This document shows positions 45,132 through 54,575 of a stretch of DNA of 64,000 bases, piece after piece (position 1 is the stretch's first letter; the number at the start of each line of letters is the position of its first letter). A program made the position numbers and the translations under genes. The stretch covers positions 2,170,001 through 2,234,000 of the forward strand of contig OZ242037.1 of NCBI GenBank assembly GCA_965205165.1, written 5' to 3'. The notes below the pieces were generated by a model. The model worked only from the letters and a program-made list of their open reading frames with translations. It searched no databases and was not told where the DNA came from. This DNA is from CBDESM01 sp965205165 (lineage in GTDB: Bacteria > Chloroflexota > Dehalococcoidia > Bin125).

Positions 45132-46318
45132 GCGGCAGCGGCGGCTTGCTGGATGCCTTCGGGCATCGCTTCGGGCAGGGCGATGTTGTAGAGCTTGGCC
45201 GCGTTTTCCCAGAGGATCTTGCGGCGGGTGGTTTCGGACTGGCCTTCGAGGCCGGCTTCGATGGTCTCCTGCACGTTGCCGTAGAGGCAGGTGGGGTGGG
45301 GGAAGTCGGTCTCGAAGAGGATGTTGTCCTCGCCGATGTCGTCGATCAGCTTGCGGGGCGCGATCTTCTCAAACCAGTAGCAGGCGTAGACCTGCCGGCG
45401 GAAGTAGTCGCTGGGCATCATCTCGAACTCGGGGCGGGCCTTGCGGATGTCGGCGGCGAGGAAGTGGTAGTCGCAGCTTTCGAGGCAGAAGGGAACCCAG
45501 CCGATGCCGGATTCGACCGAGATGAACTTGAGTTCGGGGAAGCGGGGCAGCAGGCCGCAGAGCAGCAGGTCGGTCATCTGCAGGCCGTTGGCCATGAAGA
45601 GGACGGTGGAGGTGCGGGCGTAGGTCACCTCCGCACCGTCGACGGCGAGGCGTTCGGGGGTGAAGCCGTCGGTGAAGTCGCCGGAGCCGATGTGGAAGGA
45701 GATCGGCAGGCCGGTTTCGATGGCGGCGTTCCAGATCGGATCCCAGTGGTGGTCGCCGAGGAAGGGCTGGCCGTGCGACTGCGGGTCGCCGGTGAAGAGG
45801 ATGCCGCGGTGGCTGAGATCGGCGGCGCGGTAGATCTCCTTGGCCGACTCGTCGACGTCCCAGAAGGGGATCGAGGCGTTGGCGACGAAGCGTTCGGGGG
45901 CGGCGGCGATCCACTCGGCTTGGAAGTCGTTCCAAGCGCGGACGCATTCGAGCATCAGCTCGGGCTCCTTGAGCTGGAGGAAGCGCTGGGAGCCGAAGCC
46001 GGCGACGTTGGGGTAGAGGACCTGGGCGTAGACGCCGGTTTCGTCCATCAGCTTGATCCGCTCGTGGACGTCGAAGGAGGCGGGGTGAGCCTCTTCGTAG
46101 GTGGGCGGCGAGCTGGGGAACTTGCCCTTCCAGCCGGCGAAGACGCCGGAGGGCGCGTTGGCGATCTTGTCGTCGCCGACGAACCAGGCGTTGACGTTCT
46201 TGTCGTCCTGGCGGACATGGGGCACGCGGTCGCCCCACTTGGCGGAGACGCGGGAGGTCCAGAGGTCGGCGGGCTCGGTGATGTGGGTGTCGGCGTCGAT
46301 GAAGGCGGTGAAGGCCAT
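45122..46318 (-). CDS. Amidohydrolase family 2 protein with altered first metal motif
   Basis: A 398-residue TIM-barrel protein. It opens MAFTAFIDADTHITEPADLW, where the family usually has D-x-H-x-H; here the second His is Thr. LPISFHIGSGDF keeps the middle His, LKFISVESGIGWVPF and DNILFETDFPHPTC keep the later Glu/Asp-His region. It belongs to the same family as the protein at 33460-34713, but the missing His suggests a different metal site or no metal. Substrate unknown. The ATG at 46318 is followed at once by the first barrel strand, so the start is secure. Confidence 0.85.
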   Translation of the reverse strand: MAFTAFIDADTHITEPADLWTSRVSAKWGDRVPHVRQDDKNVNAWFVGDDKIANAPSGVFAGWKGKFPSSPPTYEEAHPASFDVHERIKLMDETGVYAQVLYPNVAGFGSQRFLQLKEPELMLECVRAWNDFQAEWIAAAPERFVANASIPFWDVDESAKEIYRAADLSHRGILFTGDPQSHGQPFLGDHHWDPIWNAAIETGLPISFHIGSGDFTDGFTPERLAVDGAEVTYARTSTVLFMANGLQMTDLLLCGLLPRFPELKFISVESGIGWVPFCLESCDYHFLAADIRKARPEFEMMPSDYFRRQVYACYWFEKIAPRKLIDDIGEDNILFETDFPHPTCLYGNVQETIEAGLEGQSETTRRKILWENAAKLYNIALPEAMPEGIQQAAAAAAG

Positions 46319-46388
46319 GTCTGCTCCTGCTGCTGCGGGCTCGGGACCATGCTAGCGATTCGGCGGCGCGCCGATGCGCGGGCGCGGG

Positions 46389-48140
46389 TCAGCGGATGGC
46401 GGATTCGCCGGAGACGGCGCGGAGGATGTCGAAGTAGGAGACGACGATGATGAAGATGATGAAGGCGGCGAGGCCGGCGAGGTGGACGAGGCCCTCGCGT
46501 TCGGGCGAGATGCGCTTCCCGCGCCGCAGGATTTCGATGAAGATGAAGAAGATGCGCCCGCCGTCGAGCATCGGCAGCGGCAGGATGTTGATGATGGCGA
46601 GGTTGAGCGAGAGCAGGGCGGAGAGTTCGATCAGGCGGATCCAGCCGGCTCGCTCGATCACTTCCTCCGTGATGCGGGCGATCCCGATCGGGCCGGAGAA
46701 ATCGAGCCCCGGGCCGCCGGCGATCCAGGAGCGGATGCGGTTGCGGACGATCAGGACGGTGTCGACGATCTGGCCGCCGGAGCGGGCGACGGCGTCGAAG
46801 AAGCCGAACGAGACGCGGGTGGTGCCGGTGAAATCGTTGCGGATGCCGATGCCGGTCGCGCCCTGCGGGACTTCGATCTCCGTGCCGGGCGGGGGGTGGC
46901 GCGGGTCGATGCCGAGCGAGCGGTAGAGCGCGGAAGTGCGGATCCAGGGCTTGGCCGCGATCGCGCCGATCGTGTCCCCCTCTTCGACGGTGTAGGAATC
47001 GCCGCCGGGCAGGTCGATCACGCGCCCGGGCTCGAGCTCTTCGGCCTCGACGCCCCAGGCGGCGAGGACCTGGAGATTGCCGACGCCGAGCCGGTCGGCG
47101 ATCTCCGTCACCGATTCGCCCTCTTGGACGACGTGCCTGAGCTCGGGCGGGGCGAGGCGGAGATGGACGGGGGCTTCGAAAGTTTCGGCGATGCCGCGGT
47201 CGGAGGCGCTGGAGGCGAGCGAGCCCGGATCGGCGGGAGCGGGCCGCTCGATCGTGAAGACGACATCCTCGCCGAGGTTGGTCTGGGTTTCGCGGAGCAG
47301 GTCGGTGGTGTTGCGGATCGAGGTTCCGTTGAAGGCGACGATGCGATCGCCGGGCTCGATCCCGGCGCGATCGGCGGGGGCGTCGCGGACGACCGAGGTG
47401 ACGACGACCGGCCCGGCCGGCACATTGTCGGGGATCAGGTTGCCGATCGTGAAGAGGAAGACGGGGAGGACGGCGTTGACGCCGGCGCCGGCGGCGAGGA
47501 TGGCGATGCGGGCGAAGCGGGACTTGGAGCCGAGCGATTGCGGATCCGCCCCGGTGATGATGCCGGCCAGGCCCTCGAAACGCCGCAGGGCGGCGTCTGC
47601 ATCCGCCTGATCGCCGGATGCTTCGGCCTCGCGGAAGTCCGCGGCCATGGAAGCGGCGGCGACGAAATCGGGAGCTCGGTCGTCCCCCCCCGCGCGGTCG
47701 CGGCGGGTGTACGACCAATGGCGGATCGCGCCGTCGTCTTCGGTGCGGGTATAGCTGATGTCGGCTTCGCCGCTGGCGAGCGCTTCGGCGTAGAGGCGGG
47801 CGAACTGGCGGCCGTCGTAGACGCGCTTGCCGCCGACGTGGCTGATGCGGTCGCCGGCGCGGAGGTACTCCGGATCGATCCGCTCGTTATCGATGCGCTT
47901 GATGAGGATGCCGGAGGATTCCTCGCCGGTGAGCCGGACGAAGCCGCCGATCGGGAGCCAGTTGATCGAGTAGAGGGTGCCGCGGAAGATGCGGCCGCCG
48001 ATGCGCGGTGGCAGGCCGACGCCGAACTCCTCGACGCGGACGCCGGCCAGCTTGGCGGCGACGAAGTGGCCGAGCTCGTGGAGCACGACGAGGACGAGCA
48101 GGATGCCGATGAAGGCGAGGACGCTGGTGAGGGTATCCAT
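46389..48140 (-). CDS. rseP: RseP-family site-2 protease with two LysM-like repeats
   Basis: A 583-residue intramembrane zinc protease, longer than the usual 350-450. HELGHFVAAK (HELGH at residues 21-25) and INILPLPMLDGGRI (Asp525) are the metal motifs in the first and late membrane spans. PDZ-like segments lie at about 85-145 and 241-300 (VRDAPADRAGIEPGDRIV). Between them and the last core are two LysM-like repeats, about 335-378 (VVQEGESVTEIADRLGV) and 382-425 (SYTVEEGDTIGAIA), which in other proteins bind peptidoglycan. It overlaps the dxr stop by one base and is last in the operon. Confidence 0.92.
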   Translation of the reverse strand: MDTLTSVLAFIGILLVLVVLHELGHFVAAKLAGVRVEEFGVGLPPRIGGRIFRGTLYSINWLPIGGFVRLTGEESSGILIKRIDNERIDPEYLRAGDRISHVGGKRVYDGRQFARLYAEALASGEADISYTRTEDDGAIRHWSYTRRDRAGGDDRAPDFVAAASMAADFREAEASGDQADADAALRRFEGLAGIITGADPQSLGSKSRFARIAILAAGAGVNAVLPVFLFTIGNLIPDNVPAGPVVVTSVVRDAPADRAGIEPGDRIVAFNGTSIRNTTDLLRETQTNLGEDVVFTIERPAPADPGSLASSASDRGIAETFEAPVHLRLAPPELRHVVQEGESVTEIADRLGVGNLQVLAAWGVEAEELEPGRVIDLPGGDSYTVEEGDTIGAIAAKPWIRTSALYRSLGIDPRHPPPGTEIEVPQGATGIGIRNDFTGTTRVSFGFFDAVARSGGQIVDTVLIVRNRIRSWIAGGPGLDFSGPIGIARITEEVIERAGWIRLIELSALLSLNLAIINILPLPMLDGGRIFFIFIEILRRGKRISPEREGLVHLAGLAAFIIFIIVVSYFDILRAVSGESAIR

Positions 48141-49309
48141 CAGGGCGGGTCGATTCGGGCGATGCGCTGCTCGGTGAAGCGGCGCGCGTCGGCGTCCGCT
48201 TGGTCGATCTGCTCGAGGTCGAGCTCGTCGCCGGGTTGGTGGCGTTCGAGCGCGGCTTCGACGAGGGCCGGTATATCCGTATAACGGATGCGGCGTTCAA
48301 GGAAGGCCTGGACGGCGACCTCGTCGGCGGCGGCCATCGCGGCGGGGAAGGTCGCGCCCCGCCGTCCGGCCTGGATGGCGAGGCGGAGGCAGGGGTAGCG
48401 GTCGAGATCGGGCGCGCAGAAGTCGAGCGAGCCGACGGCGGCAAGGTCGAGCGGATCGGTCGTGGGCTCGAGCCGTTCGGGATAGCTGAGCGCGAGCTGG
48501 ATCGGCAGGCGCATGTCGGGATAGCCGAGCTGCGCCTTGACGGAGCCGTCGGAGAATTCGACGAGCGAATGGACGATCGATTGGGCGTGCTGGACGACTT
48601 CGACGCGGTCGTAGGGGACGTCGAAGAGCCAGCGCGCCTCGATGGTTTCCATGCCCTTGTTCATGAGCGTGGCGGAGTCGACGGTGATCTTGCCGCCCAT
48701 GTTCCAGGTGGGGTGGTCGAGCGCCTGCTCGGGCGTGACGGCGGGCAGGTCTTCGGCGGGGAGATGGCGGAGCGCGCCGCCGGAGGCGGTGAGGATGATG
48801 CGGCGGATGCCGTCGGCCCGCTCGCCGAAGAGGCATTGCCAGACGGCGGAATGCTCGGAGTCCACGGGGCGGAGCTGGCCGCCGCCTTGGTCGGCGGCGC
48901 GGCGCACGAGCGCGCCGGCCATGACGACGACCTCCTTGTTGGCGAGCGCGACGGCGGCGCCGCGGCGGAGGGCGGCGAGCGTGGGTTCGAGCCCGGCGCG
49001 TCCGGCGGTGCCGACGACTAGCACGTCGCAGGCCGGGTCGGCCGCCATCTCGTCCATCGTCGAAACTTCGGCCCCGACTTCGGAGGCGATCTCGCGCAGG
49101 CAGTCGCGGGAACGGGAGTCGTCCGCGCCGGCGGAGATGAGGTCGGGGCGGAACTCGCGGGCTTGTTCGCGGAGCAGATCGAGGTTGCGCCCGGCGGCGA
49201 GGGCGCGGACCCGGAAGCGGCCGGGCATGGAGCGGGCGACGTCGAGGGTCTGGCGGCCGATGCTGCCGGTCGAGCCGAGCAGGGCGATCTGTGCGGGCGC
49301 GCGGGTCAC
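48140..49309 (-). CDS. dxr: 1-deoxy-D-xylulose 5-phosphate reductoisomerase
   Basis: 389 residues; makes MEP from DXP with NADPH in the non-mevalonate isoprenoid pathway. ALLGSTGSIGRQTLDVA binds NADPH, ALANKEVVVMAG and PVDSEHSAVWQCL hold the metal and substrate residues, TASGGALR the flexible-loop region and WNMGGKITVDSATLMNKGME the second metal cluster. GTG 49309 overlaps the cdsA stop as GTGA. The open frame extends upstream only as a shadow of cdsA. Confidence 0.96.
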   Translation of the reverse strand: MTRAPAQIALLGSTGSIGRQTLDVARSMPGRFRVRALAAGRNLDLLREQAREFRPDLISAGADDSRSRDCLREIASEVGAEVSTMDEMAADPACDVLVVGTAGRAGLEPTLAALRRGAAVALANKEVVVMAGALVRRAADQGGGQLRPVDSEHSAVWQCLFGERADGIRRIILTASGGALRHLPAEDLPAVTPEQALDHPTWNMGGKITVDSATLMNKGMETIEARWLFDVPYDRVEVVQHAQSIVHSLVEFSDGSVKAQLGYPDMRLPIQLALSYPERLEPTTDPLDLAAVGSLDFCAPDLDRYPCLRLAIQAGRRGATFPAAMAAADEVAVQAFLERRIRYTDIPALVEAALERHQPGDELDLEQIDQADADARRFTEQRIARIDPP

Positions 49310-50145
49310 GTGGTCCACTGCACGAAAAAGTACACGGCGGGGACGCCGAAGAGGAGCGAATCGAGGCGGTCGAGCACGCCGCCGTGGCCGGGGATGAGCG
49401 CGGAGGAGTCCTTCACGTCCTGCGCGCGCTTGAAGAGGGATTCGGCGAGGTCGCCGACTTGGGCGAAGAGGGGGAGGGCGACGGCGATGATGATGAAGGG
49501 CCAGATCTCGGCGCGGAGGCCGAGAATCTGGTCGAGCGCGACGGCCGCGGCGAAGCCGCCGAGCCAGCCGCCGATCGCGCCTTCGACGGTCTTGTTGGGC
49601 GAGATCGCGGGGGCGAGGCGGCGCTTGCCCAACGTGCGGCCGACGGCGTAGGCGGCGGCGTCGGTGCTCATCACCGCGAGCACGGCGAGCAGCATCCACT
49701 CGGCGCCCTGATCGGTGCCGCGCAGCAGCACGAAGGCGGCCCCGGCCGCGGCGAACGAGATCGCGGCCAGCGCGCAGACCGAGGCATCGCGCAAAACGCG
49801 GCGCAGGGCGGCGATGTCCGGCTCGCGGATGCGGACGGCGGCCGCGCAGGCGGGCAGGCCGAAGACGGCGAGCAGGCTCCAGGCGAGGACGTGGTGGATT
49901 TGGGGCGCGCCGGCCAGCGCCGCGCCGAGGGCCGCTCCGATCGCGGCGACGCCGAGCGGGAAGGCGGGCGGGCGGCGGGACGCGCCGGCCGCGGCGGCGA
50001 CCTCCCAGAGGGCGATGGCGAGCACAAGTGCGAGCAGGGCGGTGAAGAGCGGGCCGCCGACGAGGATCGCGCCGATGATCGGGGGGATGCCGACGGCGGC
50101 GGTGGCGAGGCGCAGCGCGAGCGGGCCGGGGGAGAAGCGGGTCAC
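49306..50145 (-). CDS. cdsA: Phosphatidate cytidylyltransferase
   Basis: A 279-residue membrane enzyme making CDP-diacylglycerol from CTP and phosphatidate, the branch point of phospholipid synthesis. The signature SPNKTVEGAIGG and QVGDLAESLFKRAQDVKD followed by IPGHGGVLDRLDS is complete. About eight membrane spans. It lies between uppS and dxr, overlapping the latter by four bases, the usual envelope-gene order. Confidence 0.95.
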   Translation of the reverse strand: MTRFSPGPLALRLATAAVGIPPIIGAILVGGPLFTALLALVLAIALWEVAAAAGASRRPPAFPLGVAAIGAALGAALAGAPQIHHVLAWSLLAVFGLPACAAAVRIREPDIAALRRVLRDASVCALAAISFAAAGAAFVLLRGTDQGAEWMLLAVLAVMSTDAAAYAVGRTLGKRRLAPAISPNKTVEGAIGGWLGGFAAAVALDQILGLRAEIWPFIIIAVALPLFAQVGDLAESLFKRAQDVKDSSALIPGHGGVLDRLDSLLFGVPAVYFFVQWTT

Positions 50146-50173
50146 GCGGCGCGCATCCGTGCCCCCGCCCGGA

Positions 50174-50974
50174 TCAGCCGCCGCGGCCGCCGAAATTGCG
50201 GCAGCGGCGGGCGTAGGCGTCGAGGGCGTCGTCGATGTCGCGGTCGCCGAAATCCGGCCACCAGGTCGGCGTGAAGAGGTACTCGGAGTAGGCCGCCTGC
50301 CAGAGCAGGAAGTTGGAGACGCGCTGGCGGCCGCCGGTGCGGATGATCAGATCGGGGTCGGGCAGGCCGCGCGTGTAGAGGCGGCGCGAGACGGCGGCTT
50401 CGTCGATCTCGTCCGCGGGCACGCCGTCGCCGACGAGGCTGCGGACGGCATCGACGATTTCGGCGCGGCCGCCGTAGTTGAAGGCGACGCAGACGGTCAT
50501 CTTGTCGTTGCGGCTGGTGCGTTCGACGGCGGCGTCGATCTTGCGGCGCAGCCCGGCGGAGAGCGCGTCCAGCCGGCCGATGTAGCGCAGCCGCACGCCG
50601 GCCTCGTCGAGCGGCCCGACCTCGCGGTCGATGGTGCGGGAGAGGATGTTCATCAGACCGCGCACTTCGGGGCGGGGGCGCGACCAATTTTCGGTGGAGA
50701 AGGCGAAGAGGGTGAGGCAGGCGACGCCGCGGCGGCCGAAGGCCTCGATCACGCGGCGGATGTTCTCGGTGCCGGCGCGGTGGCCGTCGGTCGGGCGCAG
50801 CCCGCGCTGCGCGGCCCAGCGGCCGTTGCCGTCCATGATCACGGCGACGTGCCGCGGGACGGGGGCGGGCGCGTCCGCGGGCGCTCCGGGCGGCGCCGGC
50901 GCGATGCGGGGCGGCGGGAGCGGGGCGATGGGCGCGCGGGCGGGGGCTTCGCGGAGAGTCGGGGGTCGAGTCAA
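50174..50974 (-). CDS. uppS: Undecaprenyl diphosphate synthase (cis-prenyltransferase)
   Basis: A 266-residue enzyme making the C55 lipid carrier. VAVIMDGNGRWAAQRGL holds the catalytic Asp, GHRAGTENIRRV and LFAFSTENWSRP are conserved, and the late motif reads RTGGRQRVSNFLLWQAAYSE. In most family members the fifth residue of that motif is Glu (RTGGE or RTSGE), whereas here it is Arg, and Gln follows. The first 40 residues are Pro/Ala-rich and disordered. It lies 28 bases upstream of cdsA. Confidence 0.93.
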   Translation of the reverse strand: MTRPPTLREAPARAPIAPLPPPRIAPAPPGAPADAPAPVPRHVAVIMDGNGRWAAQRGLRPTDGHRAGTENIRRVIEAFGRRGVACLTLFAFSTENWSRPRPEVRGLMNILSRTIDREVGPLDEAGVRLRYIGRLDALSAGLRRKIDAAVERTSRNDKMTVCVAFNYGGRAEIVDAVRSLVGDGVPADEIDEAAVSRRLYTRGLPDPDLIIRTGGRQRVSNFLLWQAAYSEYLFTPTWWPDFGDRDIDDALDAYARRCRNFGGRGG

Positions 50975-50994
50975 GGGCCGCGCCTCCGGTGCTG

Positions 50995-51570
50995 CTAGAC
51001 CTCGAGGAGCTCGCGCTCCTTCTGATTCCCCGCCGCGTCCACTTTAGCGATGAATTGCTGCGCGAGCGCGTCGAGCCGCTCCTCGGCGGCGTGCTCCTCG
51101 TCCTGCGACATGTCGCCGTCGCGCTGCATTTTGCGCAGGTCGTCGTGGACGTGGCGGCGGACGTTGCGGACGGCGACGCGGGCCTCCTCGGTCTTGCGGG
51201 AGACGAGCTTGGCCAGTTCGCGGCGGCGCTCCTCGGTCAGTTCCGGCAGGGCGAGCCGGATCACGATCCCGTCCGACTGCGGGTTGATCCCGATGTCGGA
51301 GGACTGGATCGCCTTGGTGATCGGGTCGAAGGCGTTCTTGTCCCAAGGCTGGATCTGGATCAGGCGGGCTTCGGGGGCGTTGATCGTGGCCAGCTGGTTG
51401 AGGTCCATCGCGGTGCCGTAGTAGTCGACCCGGATGCGCTCGACCAGCGACGGGTGGGCGCGGCCGGTGCGGATGGTCTGGAGTTCGGCCTCGAGCGCGG
51501 AGACCGCGCCGGCCATGCGCGAATCGGCGTCCTCGAAGGCGAGTTCCAGCAGTTCCTCGTCGACGGCCAT
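50995..51570 (-). CDS. frr: Ribosome recycling factor
   Basis: 191 residues, the standard size. It splits post-termination ribosomes with EF-G. LEAELQTIRTGRAHPSLVERI and RVDYYGTAMDLNQLATI, then IQPWDKNAFDPITKAIQSSD and LPELTEERRRELAKLV, are the known conserved blocks. ATG 51570 is chosen; the frame is open upstream only as antisense. It lies 17 bases after pyrH. Confidence 0.97.
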   Translation of the reverse strand: MAVDEELLELAFEDADSRMAGAVSALEAELQTIRTGRAHPSLVERIRVDYYGTAMDLNQLATINAPEARLIQIQPWDKNAFDPITKAIQSSDIGINPQSDGIVIRLALPELTEERRRELAKLVSRKTEEARVAVRNVRRHVHDDLRKMQRDGDMSQDEEHAAEERLDALAQQFIAKVDAAGNQKERELLEV

Positions 51571-51587
51571 GTTCCGGCTCCGGCGGC

Positions 51588-52319
51588 TCAGGCGGCGATG
51601 GCGGTCGGCCCGTCGTGGACGATGGTTCCGATCCGCCCGCGCAGGACGGCGTCCACGATAGCGCCGGGTGCCTGGATGCTGAAGACGTGGATCGGCAGGC
51701 CGTGCTCGGCGCAGAGCGAGATGGCGGCGGAGTCCATGACGACGCCGAGCTGGGCGGCGAGCGCGTCCCGGAAGTTGAGCCGGTCGTAGCGCCGGGCGTC
51801 CGGGTGGCTGTTGGGGTCGGCGGTGTAGACGCCGTCGATGCCGTTCTTGCCCATCAGCAGGGCGGAGGCTCCGACCTCGATGCCGCGCAGGGCGGTGGCG
51901 GTGTCGGTGGTGACGAAGGGGTTGCCGGTGCCGCCGACGCAGATCACGACGCGGCCCTTGTCGAGGTGGCGGAGGGCGCGGCGGCGGATGTAGGGCTCGG
52001 CGATCTGCGGCATCTGGATGGCGGACATGGTGCGCACGTCGACGCCGCGGGCCTCGACGGCGTCCTGCAGGGCGAGGCCGTTGAGGACGGTGGAGAGCAT
52101 GCCGACCTGGTGCGCGGTGGCGGCGGTCATGCCGGAGGCTTCGGCCTCGCGCCCGCGGAAGAGGTTGCCGCCGCCGACCACGACGGCGATCTGGACGCCC
52201 TCGGCGCTGCACGCGCCGATCTGCCCGGCGATGCGGTCGAGTTCGCCGGGGTCGATCCCGAAGGGCCGCCCGCCCTGCAGGGCGCCGCCGGAGACTTTGA
52301 GGACGATGCGGCGGTCCAC
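51588..52319 (-). CDS. pyrH: Uridylate kinase
   Basis: A 243-residue hexameric UMP kinase of the amino acid kinase fold. IVLKVSGGALQGG, VVGGGNLFRGREAEASGM, NGLALQDAVEARG, GGTGNPFVTTDTATALR and LLMGKNGIDGVYTADPN mark nucleotide and UMP sites. It sits 18 bases after tsf, the usual order in bacteria. Confidence 0.97.
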   Translation of the reverse strand: MDRRIVLKVSGGALQGGRPFGIDPGELDRIAGQIGACSAEGVQIAVVVGGGNLFRGREAEASGMTAATAHQVGMLSTVLNGLALQDAVEARGVDVRTMSAIQMPQIAEPYIRRRALRHLDKGRVVICVGGTGNPFVTTDTATALRGIEVGASALLMGKNGIDGVYTADPNSHPDARRYDRLNFRDALAAQLGVVMDSAAISLCAEHGLPIHVFSIQAPGAIVDAVLRGRIGTIVHDGPTAIAA

Positions 52320-52337
52320 GGGGCGGCGCTCGGCGCG

Positions 52338-52826
52338 CTACTCGCCGAGCTGCCAGCGGACGAAGCGGGCGATCTCGATGCGCTCGCCGACGGAGGCGAT
52401 CACGTCGTTGACGCGGTCGGCGATGGTCTTGGAGGAATCGCGGATGAACTCCTGATCGAGCAGGGCCGCGCCTTCGGCGTCTTCGCCGAGCTGGTCGGCC
52501 GAGACGGCGGCGGGGTTCATCGAGGCCACCTGCATGGCGATGTCGTGGGCGAGCTCCTTGAACGGTTCGGTGCGGGCCACGAAATCGGTTTCGCAGCGGA
52601 TGTCGACCAGCACGCCGATCCGGCCGTTGTGGATGTAGGACTCGATCAGTCCTTCGCCGGTGGCCTTGTCGGAGCGCTTGGCGGCGGTGGCGACGCCCTT
52701 TTCGCGGAGGATGTCCTTGGCGGCTTCGACGTCGCCGCCGGTTTGTTCGAGCGCGGAGCGGCAGTCCATGACGCCGGCGCCGGTCTCCTCGCGGAGCTGC
52801 TTGATCTGGGCGGTGGATACGGGCAC
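52338..52826 (-). CDS. tsf: Elongation factor Ts, short form
   Basis: 162 residues; nucleotide exchange factor for EF-Tu. It has the UBA-like start (IKQLREETGAGVMDCRSAL) and RCETDFVAR with a single core subdomain, ending DVIASVGERIEIARFVRWQ. The second core subdomain and coiled coil of E. coli EF-Ts (283 residues) are absent. Short forms are known from Thermus and Chloroflexota. Start at GTG 52826 is preceded by AGGAAGG seven bases away. Confidence 0.96.
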   Translation of the reverse strand: MPVSTAQIKQLREETGAGVMDCRSALEQTGGDVEAAKDILREKGVATAAKRSDKATGEGLIESYIHNGRIGVLVDIRCETDFVARTEPFKELAHDIAMQVASMNPAAVSADQLGEDAEGAALLDQEFIRDSSKTIADRVNDVIASVGERIEIARFVRWQLGE

Positions 52827-52870
52827 GTGGCGGCCTTCCTGCTGGTTGCGGGCTGCGGCTGGCGCGGCGC

Positions 52871-53641
<771 letters not shown>

Positions 53642-53690
53642 GGTGCTCCAAGTCGGGAAAGCGGCCCGGGTCGCCGGGCGGGGAGTTCCG

Positions 53691-53696
53691 AGTATA
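53691..53696 (-). promoter_or_regulatory. Candidate -10 element of the rpsB operon
   Basis: TATACT on the minus strand, about 50 bases before the rpsB start. No clear -35 hexamer lies at 16-18 bases, so this rests on the -10 and its position. Confidence 0.4.
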
Positions 53697-53791
53697 CGCA
53701 GGGGGCTGCGAACGTGGTACATTCGCCGCCTGAGGGCCGTGCGGCGTGCGCGCCGGCGGGCCCGTTCCGATTGCCCCCGCGGAGGATGCCC

Positions 53792-54094
53792 GTGCCACGA
53801 TACGCCTACGAGTGCTTCGAATGCGGCCACGCGCTGGAGAAGCTGGAAGGCTGGGACGCGCCCGCGAAGCAGCCGTGCACGGAATGCGAATCCGAGCTGC
53901 AGCGGATTCCCAGCGCCCCCGCGATCGTCTTCAAGGGTTCCGGCTGGTACTCGACCGACAACCGCAAGTCCTCTTGGAAGTCGCGCTCGGACGAGGATCG
54001 CGAGGGCGGCGAAGCAGGCGGCTCGGACGACGGAAAGGCGGAGGCGTCGGCCGATGCGGGCGGCAAGGAGGCCGTCGCTTCGGCCGCTGAATAG
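53792..54094 (+). CDS. FmdB-type zinc ribbon protein
   Basis: A 100-residue protein. PRYAYECFECGHALEKLE and KQPCTECESELQRI give the two Cys pairs of the FmdB/CxxC-CxxC regulatory zinc ribbon, followed by a Ser/Asp/Glu/Gly/Ala-rich disordered tail. GTG 53792 is taken as start because GGAGG at 53781-53785 is correctly spaced for it, whereas that site abuts the ATG at 53786 directly. Its family was first noted near amide/formamide utilisation genes but has no firm function. dtd follows nine bases later. Confidence 0.82.
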   Translation: MPRYAYECFECGHALEKLEGWDAPAKQPCTECESELQRIPSAPAIVFKGSGWYSTDNRKSSWKSRSDEDREGGEAGGSDDGKAEASADAGGKEAVASAAE

Positions 54095-54103
54095 CGGCGC
54101 GGG

Positions 54104-54568
54104 ATGCGCATCGTCATCCAGCGCGTCTCCCGCGCATCGGTTTCGGTCGCGGATCAGACGGTCGGGGAGATCGGACGCGGAGCGCTGATCTTGATCGGCG
54201 TCGCCGAGGGGGACGGCGAGTCCCGCGCCGACGCCTTGGCGGCAAAGACGGCGGGGCTGCGGATTTTCGCGGGTGCGGACGGCAAACCGGACCTCGGCTT
54301 GGCCGAGATCGGCGGCGCGGCGCTGGTCGTGAGTCAGTTCACGCTGCAAGCGGACGTGCGCAAGGGTCGCCGGCCGAGCTTCACCGGGGCGGCCGCGCCG
54401 GAGATCGCGGAGCCGCTGGTGGAACGGTTCGCATCCGGCTTGGAGGCCGAGGGCATCGCCGTGCAGCGCGGGCGGTTCGGCGCGTACATGCAGGTGGAGC
54501 TGGTCAACGACGGGCCGTTCACGATCGTGATCGATTCGGCGGATCTGGAGCGTCCGAGGAAGGGCTGA
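54104..54568 (+). CDS. dtd: D-aminoacyl-tRNA deacylase
   Basis: A 154-residue enzyme releasing D-amino acids from mischarged tRNA. MRIVIQRVSRASVSV, VSQFTLQADVRKGRRPSF and VELVNDGPFTIVIDS contain the SQFT and N-x-G-P motifs that form the active site across the dimer. It is probably transcribed with the zinc ribbon gene and runs into nadC tail to tail. Confidence 0.95.
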   Translation: MRIVIQRVSRASVSVADQTVGEIGRGALILIGVAEGDGESRADALAAKTAGLRIFAGADGKPDLGLAEIGGAALVVSQFTLQADVRKGRRPSFTGAAAPEIAEPLVERFASGLEAEGIAVQRGRFGAYMQVELVNDGPFTIVIDSADLERPRKG

Positions 54569-54575
54569 CGGCGGC

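Noticed and set aside
46374..48284. A 636-codon plus-strand frame opposite rseP
   Set aside because: Asp/Glu/Gly-rich antisense of a clear site-2 protease gene.
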